Part shown: one piece after another, positions 34,330 to 43,210 of the stretch
Layout: the number at the start of each line of letters is the position of its first letter
Position numbering within the stretch: the first letter of the stretch is position 1
Source: Nannocystis exedens
Lineage (GTDB): Bacteria; Myxococcota_A; Polyangia; Nannocystales; Nannocystaceae
Direction: 5' to 3'
Assembly: GCF_002343915.1 (NCBI RefSeq)
Contig: NZ_NETK01000001.1
Span: forward strand, 10,316,001 to 10,380,000
Length of the DNA: 64,000 nucleotides
Notes under the pieces: model-generated
Told to the model about the DNA's origin: nothing
The model's input: only the letters and a program-made list of their open reading frames with translations
The model's database searches: none
Translations under genes and position numbers: made by a program

Positions 34330-34394
34330 CCAGGGCCGCTGGGGCCGTGGAGCCCGGAGGGCCTGGGAAGCGGCCCGTGAGGCCAGCTAGGGCC
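34330..34394. repeat. GGCCC/GGGCC palindromic segment between tryptophanase and receiver genes
   Basis: Several palindromes in sequence (gggccgctggggccgtgg, agcccggagggcctggg, cggcccgtgaggcc) resemble the 25-bp repeats at 8727-8930, notably the shared cccggagggcc core. It may form the 3' hairpin of the tryptophanase transcript. Confidence 0.5.
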
Positions 34395-34411
34395 TTTTCG
34401 CGCGTGAGTGG

Positions 34412-35827
34412 TCACGGTAAATCTCCTGTACCACCGTCCGCGCCGCGCACGTAGCGGAAAGTGGACGCAAAGTGGCGAATTCCGGGGGCTTCGACCTCGA
34501 AGCGAAGGCCGTGGCGCATGCGCTGGCCCTTCTCTTCGTACACGGTGCGCACCACGTCGGCGACGTACTCGAGGTGCTCCATGGTGTAGACGCGGCGCGG
34601 GATGGTGATCCGGCACAGGTCGAGGTTGGGACGGATGTTCTCGCCCGTGTCGGGGTCGCGGCCGATGAGGACGCTGCCGACCTCTACCGCGCGCACACCG
34701 CCCTCCTTGTAGAGCTCGACGCACAGGAGCTGCGCCGGGAACTCGTCCTCGGGGACGTTGGCGAAGAACCGCCGGGCGTCGATGAACACCGCGTGGCCGC
34801 CGAGCGGCTCGACCAGCGGGATGCCGGAGGCCAGCAGCAGCTCGCCGAAGCGCTTGACCTGGCCGATGCGGTAGGTGAGGTACGGCTCCTCGGTGACGTC
34901 GCGCAGACCCTGCGCCAGCGCCTCCATGTCGGCGCCCGACATGCCGCCGTAGGTGTAGTAGCCCTCGAACAGGATCGTCGGGGCCTTGAGGCGCTCGTAC
35001 AGCAGGTCGTCGCGCACGGCGATGAACCCGCCCATCGGCACCAGCGCGTCCTTCTTCGCGCTCATGATCGCAGCGTCGGTGTAGCTGCACATCTCGGCGA
35101 CGATCTCGTGGATCGTCTTGGTCGCGTAGCCGGGCTCGCGGTGCTTGATGAACCACGCGTTCTCGGCGAAGCGCGCGGCGTCGAGGATGACGAGGAGGCC
35201 GTACTGGTCGGCGATCCGCCGCACCTCGCGGATGTTCTCCATCGACACCGGCTGGCCGCCGCCCGAGTTGCACGTCACCGTCATCAGGATGTAGGCGACG
35301 TGGCGCGGGCCGTACTCGCGGATGACGCTCTCGAGCTTCGCCAGGTCGACGTCGCCCTTGAACGGGTGGTAGCCCGTCGAGCTGCGGCCGGCGTCGATCG
35401 TGCAATCGATCGCGCGGCCGCCGGCGAACTCGATGTGCGCCTTGGTCGTGTCGAAGTGCGAGTTGCCCGGCACGATCATGTGCTTCTTGATCAGCACGAA
35501 GTCGAGCACGCGCTCGGCGGCGCGGCCCTGGTGCACCGGGATGGTGTAGCGGTACCCCATCGTCTCGCGGATCTGCCGCTCCATCTCGAAGAAGGAGCGC
35601 GACCCCGCGTAGGCCTCGTCGCCGATCATCATTCGGCCGAGCTGCGCGGCCGACAGGGCTCCGGTGCCCGAGTCGGTCAAGAGATCGATGTACACGTCTT
35701 GTGATGCGAGGCGGAACAAGTTGTTGCCGCACGCCTCGATCCGCCGGACCCGCTCCTCATAAGGGAGCAGCGCGATCGGCTCGACGACCTTCGCCTTGTA
35801 CGGGATGATCTGTCTGGCTCTGCTCAT
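34412..35827 (-). CDS. tnaA: tryptophanase (tryptophan indole-lyase), possibly tyrosine phenol-lyase
   Basis: 471 residues. The PLP lysine is in MSAKKDALVPMGG. QGRAAERVL, NSHFDTTKAHIEFAGG, LDAARFAENAWFI and TIPRRVYT belong to the beta-eliminating lyase family. The segment VEVGSVLIGRDPDTG and the late IRHFAS (His) resemble TnaA more than tyrosine phenol-lyase, which has MERG and RFF there. The expected reaction is L-tryptophan to indole, pyruvate and ammonia. Its ATG overlaps the stop of the histidine kinase gene (ATGA), implying translational coupling. No 14-bp repeats occur in it. Confidence 0.88.
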   Translation of the reverse strand: MSRARQIIPYKAKVVEPIALLPYEERVRRIEACGNNLFRLASQDVYIDLLTDSGTGALSAAQLGRMMIGDEAYAGSRSFFEMERQIRETMGYRYTIPVHQGRAAERVLDFVLIKKHMIVPGNSHFDTTKAHIEFAGGRAIDCTIDAGRSSTGYHPFKGDVDLAKLESVIREYGPRHVAYILMTVTCNSGGGQPVSMENIREVRRIADQYGLLVILDAARFAENAWFIKHREPGYATKTIHEIVAEMCSYTDAAIMSAKKDALVPMGGFIAVRDDLLYERLKAPTILFEGYYTYGGMSGADMEALAQGLRDVTEEPYLTYRIGQVKRFGELLLASGIPLVEPLGGHAVFIDARRFFANVPEDEFPAQLLCVELYKEGGVRAVEVGSVLIGRDPDTGENIRPNLDLCRITIPRRVYTMEHLEYVADVVRTVYEEKGQRMRHGLRFEVEAPGIRHFASTFRYVRGADGGTGDLP

Positions 35828-37917
35828 GGGCTCTCCGCGGCCTTGGCGGCCCCTTCGGTCCTCGTGCCCGGGTCCTTGGGCTCGGTCGGGATCCGAATGA
35901 GGAAGGTTACCCCCGCCGTTTCGTTGCGCGTCACTGCGATCGTCCCCTGGTGCTCCATCACGATCCGATAGCTGATCGACAGGCCCAGACCTGTCCCCTT
36001 ACCGACCGGCTTGGTGGTGAAGAACGGGTCGAAAATCTTCGAGATGTTGGCGTCCGAGATGCCCTCGCCGTTGTCCCTCACCGATATCTCGACCCAGGCG
36101 CCGTTGACCCGCGTGTGCACGTGAACTTCGCCGCCGCGCGGGGTGGCGTCGATCGCGTTGTTCACGAGGTTGAGTACCACTTGGTTGAGCTTGGCGGGGA
36201 AGCAGGCGTAGGGGCGCGTCAGCGTGAGATCGGACGTCAACTTGACGCCCTTGTCCCGCGCGTTGTTCGAGAGGATCATCAGGGTCTGCCGGATCCCCTC
36301 GTCGATGTCGGCGTTCTGGAACTGCGCCTCGTCGAGGCGGGCGAAGTTGCGGAGACCCAGCACGATCTCCGCCATGCGATCGAGGCCGATGAAGCACTCC
36401 TCGAGCACCTTCTGCGTGCGCGCGAGGACCTCCTCGATCGAGCCTTCCTTCTGCTCGCGGCTCTGGCTGACGTAGCTGAAGAACATCTTCAGCAGCTCGA
36501 GCTGCTTCGGCGCCGGCATGCTGCCGAGGTCGGCGATCACGTCCTTGGCGTCGGGCCCGAGCTCCTTGTCTTCCTTGAGCTTGTCGAGGATCGCCCGGCC
36601 CGCGGCCACGCGCGCCTGCGGGTCGCCGCCCGTCCCGGCCTCGAGCCAGCGCTGCACCGCGAGCCGCCGCGCGACCTTGGTGACGCGCTCGTGGGCGAGG
36701 TGCGTGTTGTTGCGGCTGAACGCCAGCGGGTTGTTGATCTCGTGGGCGACGCCGGCGGTGAGCTGGCCGAGACTGGCCAGCTTCTCGCCCTGGACCAGCT
36801 GCGCCTGGGTCTGCTTGAGCTCGACGAGGCTCTCTTTGAGGCCCTCGTAGAGCTGGTTGTTCGTCAGCGAGATCGCGGTCTGGCTCGCCAGCGAGAGCGT
36901 CAGCTCGAGCGCGGCGTCGTCGTACGGGAGGACGACGTTGTCGATGTCGGCGGCCGTCAGCGTGGCGGTGCGCGAGATCTTGCGGTTGATCAGCTGGAGG
37001 ACGCCGATGACCTGGTCGTCCTGGTTCTTCATCGGCAGCACGAGCATGCTGCGCGTGCGGTAGCCGGTGCGCTGATCGAAGGCGGGGTTGAAGCTGTACT
37101 CGGCCTTCGGATCGAGCAGGTAGGCGTCGGGGATGTTGACGGGCTCGCCGGTGACGGCGACGTAGCCGGCGAGCGTGCTCTTCGACACCGGGATGGTGAA
37201 CTTGACCAGCTCGAGGTGCGGCAGCGAGTCGTTCTGCGAGTTGTTGAAGCGCAGCCGCTTGGTGCCGGAGGCGTCCTTCTCGACGATGTAGAGCGAGCCG
37301 GCGTCGGAGCAGGTGAAGTCGCGGGCGGTGGTGAGGATGAAGTTGAGCAGCCGCTCCTGATCACGCTCGGTCGACAGGGCGATGCCGATCCGGTTGAGCT
37401 TGGTGATCTCGCCGGCGAGGCGGCGACGCTCGGCCTCGAGGCTGAGCAAACGATCGTCGGCCGCGGCGTCGCGCAGGGCGGTGCGGATCGCGACCAGCAG
37501 CGCGGGAGCACCTGGCTCCGGGGACAGGATCGAGGAGAGCGCGTCGCCGAACCGCTGCTGCAGGGTCTCGGCCGCGGAGCCGGGCAGGAGGCTGATGATC
37601 CGCGTCGGGCCGACGGGCTGCAGCTCGACACGACCGTCGTCGCAGAGGAGGTGCTCGTCGAGCAGCACGACGCACGGACGACCGGCCCGGCGCGTGGCGA
37701 CGGCGGTGCCGAGCTCGCGCGGCGCGACGGGCCGCAGCTCGCCGGCCGGCCGACACGCAGCCGCGGTCGCCGAGCCGGCGAAGGCCGCCGAGCACAACAG
37801 CAGCGGGCTCGACGGTTCGGGACGGGGCGAAGGATCGGGTCCGCTCCCGGAAGGCCCGGCCGCTTGACCCGGGGTGGCGGTGCTGGCTGCGTCGTCGGCC
37901 TGCACAGTGTTCACCAT
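35824..37917 (-). CDS. GAF-domain sensor histidine kinase
   Basis: 697 residues from the ATG at 37917 (a TTG at 37944 extends it by 9). A disordered Pro/Ser start is followed by a degenerate receiver-like segment (VVLLDEHLL, RIISLLPG), a coiled coil, and a GAF domain near 190-360. The kinase core has H-box ASLGQLTAGVAHEINNPL, N-box LVNNAIDATPRGG, and G boxes DNGEGIS and GTGLGLSI. About 130 residues are inserted between the HEINNPL helix and the second dimerisation helix. No membrane segment is visible, so it is cytoplasmic. The stop overlaps the tryptophanase start, so an input linked to indole, tryptophan or a related metabolite is inferred. Confidence 0.9.
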   Translation of the reverse strand: MVNTVQADDAASTATPGQAAGPSGSGPDPSPRPEPSSPLLLCSAAFAGSATAAACRPAGELRPVAPRELGTAVATRRAGRPCVVLLDEHLLCDDGRVELQPVGPTRIISLLPGSAAETLQQRFGDALSSILSPEPGAPALLVAIRTALRDAAADDRLLSLEAERRRLAGEITKLNRIGIALSTERDQERLLNFILTTARDFTCSDAGSLYIVEKDASGTKRLRFNNSQNDSLPHLELVKFTIPVSKSTLAGYVAVTGEPVNIPDAYLLDPKAEYSFNPAFDQRTGYRTRSMLVLPMKNQDDQVIGVLQLINRKISRTATLTAADIDNVVLPYDDAALELTLSLASQTAISLTNNQLYEGLKESLVELKQTQAQLVQGEKLASLGQLTAGVAHEINNPLAFSRNNTHLAHERVTKVARRLAVQRWLEAGTGGDPQARVAAGRAILDKLKEDKELGPDAKDVIADLGSMPAPKQLELLKMFFSYVSQSREQKEGSIEEVLARTQKVLEECFIGLDRMAEIVLGLRNFARLDEAQFQNADIDEGIRQTLMILSNNARDKGVKLTSDLTLTRPYACFPAKLNQVVLNLVNNAIDATPRGGEVHVHTRVNGAWVEISVRDNGEGISDANISKIFDPFFTTKPVGKGTGLGLSISYRIVMEHQGTIAVTRNETAGVTFLIRIPTEPKDPGTRTEGAAKAAESP

Positions 37918-38064
37918 GGTCGGAGAACCGAGGCGCAAATACAAGAGTCACCGCAGCATCTCCACGCCGAGGATGCCCACGCCCAGGCCCACACCGACGT
38001 CGCGACGACGATGCGGCGCGGCTCTCGCCGCGACGCGTCGACCTCGGGGCGGACGATACCGCGC

Positions 38065-39435
38065 TCAGATGTTGACTTCGGGCAGCTCGGCCAGCGCCGC
38101 CTCGATCGCCGCTTGCGGGTAGGCGTAGTCGGTCAGCTCGCCGCGGAAGTAGGCGTCGTAGGCCGTCATGTCGAAGTGGCCGTGGCCGCAGAGGTTGAAC
38201 AGGATCACCGGGGAGGTGCCCTCTTCCTTGGCCCGGATGGCCTCGCGGATCACCTGGGCGACCGCGTGGCCGGCCTCGGGCGCCGGGACGATGCCCTCGG
38301 CCCGCAGGAAGGTCACCGCCGACTTGAAGACCTCGAGCTGCGGCACCGAGTAGGCCTCGATCAGCTTCTGGTCGAGCAACTCGCTGACGACGCTGCCGAC
38401 GCCGTGGTAGCGCAGGCCGCCCGCGTGCACCGGCGGCGGGATGAACTTGGCGCCGAGGGTGTGCATCTTGACCATCGGCGCCATGCCGGCGGTGTCGCCG
38501 TAGTCGTAGGCGTAGACGCCGCGGGTGAGGGTCGGGCAGGCCGCGGGCTCGACCGCGACGACCCGCACGTTGCGGCCGTGGACGATCTTGTCGCGCAGGT
38601 AGGGCACGGCGATGCCGGCGAAGTTGCTGCCGCCGCCGACGCAGCCGACGATGATGTCGGGGCTGTCGCCGGCGCGGTCGAGCTGCAACATCGCCTCCTG
38701 GCCGATGATCGACTGGTGCATCAGCACGTGGTTGAGCACCGAGCCGAGCGCGTACTTGTACTTGCCGCCGCTCTTGGCCGCCATCTCGACGGCCTCGCTG
38801 ATGGCGATGCCGAGGCTGCCGGTGCTGTCCGGGTCCTGGGCGAGGATCGCCCGCCCGGCCTCGGTCTTGTCGCTCGGGCTGGCGGTGACGTTGGCCCCGA
38901 AGCTCTGGATGATCGCCCGCCGGTACGGCTTCTGGTGGAAGCTGACCTTCACCATGAAGACGTGGCACTCGAGGTTGAAGAAGTTGCAGGCCTGCGACAG
39001 CGCCGTGCCCCACTGACCCGCGCCTGTCTCGGTGGTCAGGCCGACGACGCCGGCTTGCTTGTTGTAGTAGGCCTGCGGGATCGCGGTGTTGAGCTTGTGG
39101 CTGCCGCTCGGCGAGACGCCTTCGTACTTGTAGTAGATCTTCGCCGTGGTCCCGATCGCCTTCTCGAGGCGCCTGGCCCGCATCAGGGGGGTAGGACGCC
39201 ACAGCTTGTAGATCTCCCGGACCTCCTCCGGGATGTCGATGAAGCGCTCACGCGAGACTTCCTGGTTGATGATCTCGGGCGGGAACAGCGGCAGCAGGTC
39301 GTCGGGAGTGACCGGGCTCTTGGTGCCGGGGTGCAGGACCACGGGGAGCGGGCGCGGAAGATCGGCCTGGATGTTGTACCAACGTGTCGGAATTGCGCTC
39401 TGGGGGAGTTCAAAACGCGTCAGGGACTCGGTCAT
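38065..39435 (-). CDS. trpB2: TrpB2-type tryptophan synthase beta chain
   Basis: 456 residues. WRPTPLMRARRLE, the PLP-lysine motif GVSPSGSHKLNTA, ETGAGQWGTALS, GCVGGGSNFAGIA and the long N-terminal segment (about 70 residues before WRPTPL) mark the TrpB2 group rather than TrpB1. These enzymes join indole (or phosphoserine/serine-derived aminoacrylate) to make tryptophan without TrpA, often regarded as indole salvage. It is encoded 148 bp upstream of the sensor kinase on the same strand, so the producer and consumer of indole flank one kinase. It has its own promoter-like site. Confidence 0.94.
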   Translation of the reverse strand: MTESLTRFELPQSAIPTRWYNIQADLPRPLPVVLHPGTKSPVTPDDLLPLFPPEIINQEVSRERFIDIPEEVREIYKLWRPTPLMRARRLEKAIGTTAKIYYKYEGVSPSGSHKLNTAIPQAYYNKQAGVVGLTTETGAGQWGTALSQACNFFNLECHVFMVKVSFHQKPYRRAIIQSFGANVTASPSDKTEAGRAILAQDPDSTGSLGIAISEAVEMAAKSGGKYKYALGSVLNHVLMHQSIIGQEAMLQLDRAGDSPDIIVGCVGGGSNFAGIAVPYLRDKIVHGRNVRVVAVEPAACPTLTRGVYAYDYGDTAGMAPMVKMHTLGAKFIPPPVHAGGLRYHGVGSVVSELLDQKLIEAYSVPQLEVFKSAVTFLRAEGIVPAPEAGHAVAQVIREAIRAKEEGTSPVILFNLCGHGHFDMTAYDAYFRGELTDYAYPQAAIEAALAELPEVNI

Positions 39436-39766
39436 TCGCGGCGCTCCAGTCTCGCTCGCCCTTTATATCGCGAGGCGACGCTGCGACAAAGGCCCGCGGG
39501 CCCTTCTCAGCCCAGGCTTTTCCGTCGGGCTGCGGCTCGGACCCGAGTTCGGCGAGGGCGGCCGGAGCCGCTGCTGGGCTGTTCTTTCGGCCATGCGCCA
39601 CGATTCGCGGGGCGCGCCGGCCGCTGCGCAGGCGCCAGCGCGCATGCGCGTGGACGCGCCCGCGCGCAGGACCTCGCTGCGCCGCGAATTCGCGGGCTTT
39701 GGCCGACCTCGGGGGGCCGATGCGCGTGGAGTCACGGCCGCGGCGCGACGCGGACACGTGTGACGC
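39436..39766. other. 331-bp gap upstream of trpB2
   Basis: This gap holds a promoter-like site for trpB2 (39462-39489) and a 12-nt perfect palindrome ggcccgcgggcc at 39491-39502 that may help end the symporter transcript. No gene is seen in the rest. Confidence 0.5.
39462..39489 (-). promoter_or_regulatory. candidate sigma-70 promoter of trpB2
   Basis: On the minus strand TTGTCG is followed after 16 bp by TATAAA, whose downstream edge is 26 bp before the trpB2 ATG. TATAAA stands out in this GC-rich sequence. Confidence 0.5.
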
Positions 39767-41485
39767 TCAACGCCGCCGTGCCGCGCGTACACGCGCGAAG
39801 TAGTCGCGGTAGGCCCGCATCGTCACGCCCGCGAAGAGCAGCGTGATCGGGATGTTGACCCACAGCATCACGCCGGTGCCGACCGAGGTGATGTTGTCGA
39901 GCTCCGCCTCGGTGCTGATCCAGCCTGCGCAGGCGAGCAGGATGCTCAGGCAATAGACGATCTTGTACGGGACGATCGAGCGCCGTCCGGCCATGTAGAC
40001 CATGCCCTGCTCGCCGTAGTAGGCGTACGAGATCATCGTCGACACCGCGAACAGCCACGAGGCGACCGCGACCAGCCACTTCCCGAGGCCGGGGGCCACG
40101 CGATCGAAGGCGTGGCTGGTCAGCGCGGCGCCGACGTAGTCCTTGTAGACGTCGAGGCCTGCGAGCGCAGGCGCGCTGGCGAGCGGCGCGTCCGGCGAGC
40201 CCACCGGGGTCCAATTTACATAGAGGCGATCTCCCGCGCCGACGGTCACGACGCCGCTGACCCGCTGCAGGTCGCCGCCGGTCGCCGGATCGATCGCGCC
40301 GTAGCGCGCGAGCATGAACACCTGGTCCTCGGGCTGCCAGTCGCTGCCGGTGATCGCCAGCGCCTTCGGATGTTTCCCGGGCAATGGCGTATCGGACAGG
40401 TCCCAACAGCCAGGTTCGATCTGCACCGCGATCGGCGGCTCGCGCAGGGTGGTCTCGCCGTCGCGGCACCAGGCGCCGCTGGCCAGCAAGACCAGCGAGG
40501 TGAGGGTGCAGACGACCAGAGTGTCGATGAACGGCTCGAGCCCGGCGACCACGCCCTCGCGCACCGGCTCGTCGGTCTTGGCGGCGCAGTGGGCGATCGG
40601 CGAGGTGCCCTGGCCGGCCTCGCTCGAGAACAGGGCCCGCTTCATGCCCCACACGAAGGCCGCGCCCGAGGTGCCGCCGACGAACGCGCCGGTGGCCTCG
40701 GCCGGCGAGAAGGCGGAGGCGACGATGAGCCGCAGCATCGCGGGGATGTCGGCGACGTGGACCGCGAGCACGTACAGCGCGGCGGCGAGGTAGAGGAAGC
40801 ACATCGCCGGGACCAGCGTGCCGGCGACGGCCCCGATCCGCTTGATCCCGCCGAGGATGACGAGGCCGACCAGCACCGCGAGGACGACGCCGACGACCTG
40901 CTGCGGCACGCCGAAGCTCATCTCGGTGACGACGCCGACGTTCCACGCCTGGAACATGTTGCCGCCGGTGATCGTGCTGATGAGCAGGGTGATGCAGAAC
41001 AGCACGCCGAGGACGCGACCGACGCCGCGGAGCCTGGGGCTGCGCTGGGCGAGGCCGTCGTCGGCGACCCACATCGGCCCGCCGCTCGGCTCGTCGGGCT
41101 TGTCGGTGCGCCGGTAGAGCATCGACAGCGTGACCTCGGTGGTCTTGAGCGCCATGCCGGCGAGGCCGACCATCCACATCCAGAACACCGCGCCCGGGCC
41201 CCCGAGGGCGATGGCGACGGAGACGCCGCCGATGTTGCCGAGGCCGACGGTGGCCGACAGCGCGGCCGACAGCGCCTGGAAGTGACTGATGGCGCCGGGC
41301 GAGTCGGCCTTGTCGTAGGCGCCGCGGATGATCGTCACCCCGTGGGTGAGCGAGTGGTACTGGCAGAAGCCGCTCCACACGGTGAAGAGGAGGCCGGTGG
41401 CCATCACCGCGTAGAGCACGCTGTCGTGCCACAACACCGCGTTGATGGCCGTCAGCCAGTCGTTGAGGGCGATCCAGATCTCCAC
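39767..41485 (-). CDS. sodium:alanine/amino-acid symporter (AGCS family)
   Basis: 572 residues from the GTG at 41485. LSATVGLGNIGGVSVAIALGGPGAVFWMW and SSEAGQGTSPIAHCAAKTDEPVREG are the family signatures. Ten or so membrane segments are interrupted near residues 330-455 by a hydrophilic insert (from WCRDGETTLREPP to LGKWL), larger than in most relatives, so it is probably outside the membrane. It imports a small amino acid, likely alanine, glycine or serine, with Na+. Serine would suit the neighbouring TrpB2, but that is inference. Part of the insert (40380-40421) is three 14-bp repeat units. Confidence 0.9.
   Translation of the reverse strand: MEIWIALNDWLTAINAVLWHDSVLYAVMATGLLFTVWSGFCQYHSLTHGVTIIRGAYDKADSPGAISHFQALSAALSATVGLGNIGGVSVAIALGGPGAVFWMWMVGLAGMALKTTEVTLSMLYRRTDKPDEPSGGPMWVADDGLAQRSPRLRGVGRVLGVLFCITLLISTITGGNMFQAWNVGVVTEMSFGVPQQVVGVVLAVLVGLVILGGIKRIGAVAGTLVPAMCFLYLAAALYVLAVHVADIPAMLRLIVASAFSPAEATGAFVGGTSGAAFVWGMKRALFSSEAGQGTSPIAHCAAKTDEPVREGVVAGLEPFIDTLVVCTLTSLVLLASGAWCRDGETTLREPPIAVQIEPGCWDLSDTPLPGKHPKALAITGSDWQPEDQVFMLARYGAIDPATGGDLQRVSGVVTVGAGDRLYVNWTPVGSPDAPLASAPALAGLDVYKDYVGAALTSHAFDRVAPGLGKWLVAVASWLFAVSTMISYAYYGEQGMVYMAGRRSIVPYKIVYCLSILLACAGWISTEAELDNITSVGTGVMLWVNIPITLLFAGVTMRAYRDYFARVRAARRR
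40380..40421. repeat. 14-bp palindromic repeat, 3 units, in symporter insert
   Basis: Units are 40380 (ggcaatggcgtatc), 40394 (ggacaggtcccaac) and 40408 (agccaggttcgatc): 42 nt, in frame, within the large extracytoplasmic insert. It is the only 14-bp locus I see between 33.1 and 42.6 kb. Confidence 0.75.
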
Positions 41486-41548
41486 GAGCGAACGAGGGCC
41501 GCATGATGGCGGCCCGGCTTGCGCGGCGCAATGTCCCGCGCGGGCCGT

Positions 41549-41571
41549 CGACTCTTTATTATCTTTATTAA
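41549..41571 (-). promoter_or_regulatory. AT-rich promoter-like tract upstream of the symporter
   Basis: The tract tttattatctttattaaag stands out in a GC-rich gap. On the minus strand it offers GATAAT and TAATAA as -10 candidates 60-85 bp before the symporter GTG. No convincing -35 was found. Confidence 0.35.
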
Positions 41572-41606
41572 AGGAGACAGGGCGGGGCGGGCGGTGCGGC
41601 GCGGCG

Positions 41607-42611
41607 CTAGCCGGCAGTCGCGGCGGTCGGGGCCGCGGGCGGCGGGGTCGCGGCGGGGCGGCTCGGGGCGGCGGACTGGCCGGCGGCGAGCGGCGGCGGA
41701 GAGGTCGGGCTCACGGATGAAGGCGAGGGGGCCGCCGGTGGGTCAGCGTCTGCGGGCGCGGGCTTGCCGAGACGCGGGGCGTCGGGACGGATCCCGGGCG
41801 GCACCTCGACGCGCTCACCGACGGTGATAAGGCTGGCGTAGCGCAGCAGGCTGACCTTCACCAGCAAGTCGGAGAAGGCCCACTCGGTCTCGAAGTTGGT
41901 GGCGACGGGGATGTCGATCGTGCCGTCGGGCGCGGGCGCGGGCAGCTCGCGCGCGGGGACGCGGGTGGGCGGGCCGTAGACGCGGGTGTAGTGGGCGACG
42001 GCGTCCTGGTAGTCGGCGAGCGCCGGCGCGGGGTCCTTGGCGGTGCGCTGGTACGAGACGTGGCGCAGCGGGTGCTCGGCGCTGTCGAACACGAACAGCA
42101 GCCGGCCCTCGGAGGGCGGCCGCGGGCGATCGGTGAGCTGCTCGCTGCGGGTCTTGGGGCAGCTGAAGCGGACCTGCGGGTTGGCCTCGCGCTTGCTCTT
42201 GCGATCGAGCCACGAGGCGGCGGTGACGGCGTCCTCGCCGCGCGCGCGAGCCTCCTCGATCCGCTTGCGCTCGGCCTTGCGGCGGCCTTCCATGCTGGCG
42301 CGGATCGAGGTGTCGCCGCAGGTGAGGCCGAGGCGCGCGGCCAGGGCCTCGGCGTCGGCGACGCGATGCAGGCCGACCTCGGCGTGCATCGCGGCGGTGA
42401 CCGGCGCCCGCGGTCCCGGCCTGGGATCCTTGAAGTCGAAGCGCCACTCCGGCTGCTTGCGCCCGAACAGGCCGGCGAGCCCGGACCCGGTCGGCGCGGC
42501 GGTCGGCTGGACGGCGGGCGCGGGCGCGGGCGCGGGCGGAGCTTCGCCGGCCCCGCAGGCGGCGAGGCCGAGGAGGCAGGCGAGGGCGGGGGTGCGCGGG
42601 GAGATGACCAT
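41607..42611 (-). CDS. lipoprotein, function unknown
   Basis: 334 residues from the ATG at 42611. The signal has a lipobox LAAC near residue 17, then an Ala/Pro-rich linker. The globular part spans about 50-270, including WRFDFKDPRPGPRAPVTAA, ADAEALAARLGLTCGDTSIRAS and an ending with LLVKVSLLRYASLITVGERV. The last 50 residues are Pro/Ala/Ser-rich. No family is recognised. A 14-bp array (42600-42700) covers its start region and the 104-bp gap to the DciA-like gene, which is upstream and on the same strand. Confidence 0.7.
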   Translation of the reverse strand: MVISPRTPALACLLGLAACGAGEAPPAPAPAPAVQPTAAPTGSGLAGLFGRKQPEWRFDFKDPRPGPRAPVTAAMHAEVGLHRVADAEALAARLGLTCGDTSIRASMEGRRKAERKRIEEARARGEDAVTAASWLDRKSKREANPQVRFSCPKTRSEQLTDRPRPPSEGRLLFVFDSAEHPLRHVSYQRTAKDPAPALADYQDAVAHYTRVYGPPTRVPARELPAPAPDGTIDIPVATNFETEWAFSDLLVKVSLLRYASLITVGERVEVPPGIRPDAPRLGKPAPADADPPAAPSPSSVSPTSPPPLAAGQSAAPSRPAATPPPAAPTAATAG

Positions 42612-42698
42612 CGGGACAGGTCGGATACGGAGATGAACTTCGGGACAGGCTGAACTTCGGAGCAGGTCGGCCGGCTGTGCTGCGGGACGGGTCGGGGC
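42600..42698. repeat. 14-bp palindromic repeats upstream of lipoprotein
   Basis: Units start near 42600, 42614, 42629, 42643, 42660 and 42684. Spacings are mostly 14-17 bp, so this array is less regular than the others. It spans the start codon and leader of the lipoprotein gene. Confidence 0.7.
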
Positions 42699-42715
42699 AG
42701 GTGCCGCCGCGGCGG

Positions 42716-43201
42716 TCAGCTGCGGCCGAGCATGACGCGGGCGCCGGCGATGGCCTGGCGCAGCTCGGGATCGGCGACGCTGGAGAGGGCGCGGCTGGTG
42801 GCCTCGCTGGGCTCGGCGGTCATGGGCGGCGGGCCGGGCGCCTTGGCGGGCTGCGCGGGGTTGCGCGGGCCCGGCGGGGGGACGGCGCCGAGGCGGAAGC
42901 GCAGGCCGGTCAGGCGCGCCTCGGGGGCGAGCTGCTGGAGCTTGTGGAGCAGGTCGTCCCGCGAGTACATCAGTTCGTGGTGGTACTGACTGTCCTCGAC
43001 CACGACGATGACCTCGTCCCGCACGACCGCGAGCGGATAGGCGCGCCCGCGCAGCCACGGCATGCCCATCCGCTCCCACGCGGCGCGCACGTGGACGAGC
43101 CGGATCATGTGATCGGGCACGATGGTCTTGACCAACTTCCACACGGCGTCGGCGAGCGGCTGGGGACCGCGGGCGAACGATCGGCGAGGACGGCGGGCCA
43201 T
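42716..43201 (-). CDS. DciA-like (DUF721) protein
   Basis: 161 residues. LADAVWKLVKTIVPDHMIRLVHVRAAWERMGMPWLRGRAYPLAVVRDEVIVVVEDSQYHHELMYSRDDLLHKLQQL is the DUF721 domain, found in DciA, the helicase operator that loads DnaB in bacteria lacking DnaC. The tail is Pro/Ala-rich. Replication initiation is the family expectation. Divergent from the small lipoprotein gene at 43211 by 9 bp. Confidence 0.82.
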   Translation of the reverse strand: MARRPRRSFARGPQPLADAVWKLVKTIVPDHMIRLVHVRAAWERMGMPWLRGRAYPLAVVRDEVIVVVEDSQYHHELMYSRDDLLHKLQQLAPEARLTGLRFRLGAVPPPGPRNPAQPAKAPGPPPMTAEPSEATSRALSSVADPELRQAIAGARVMLGRS

Positions 43202-43210
43202 CGCCGCTCA

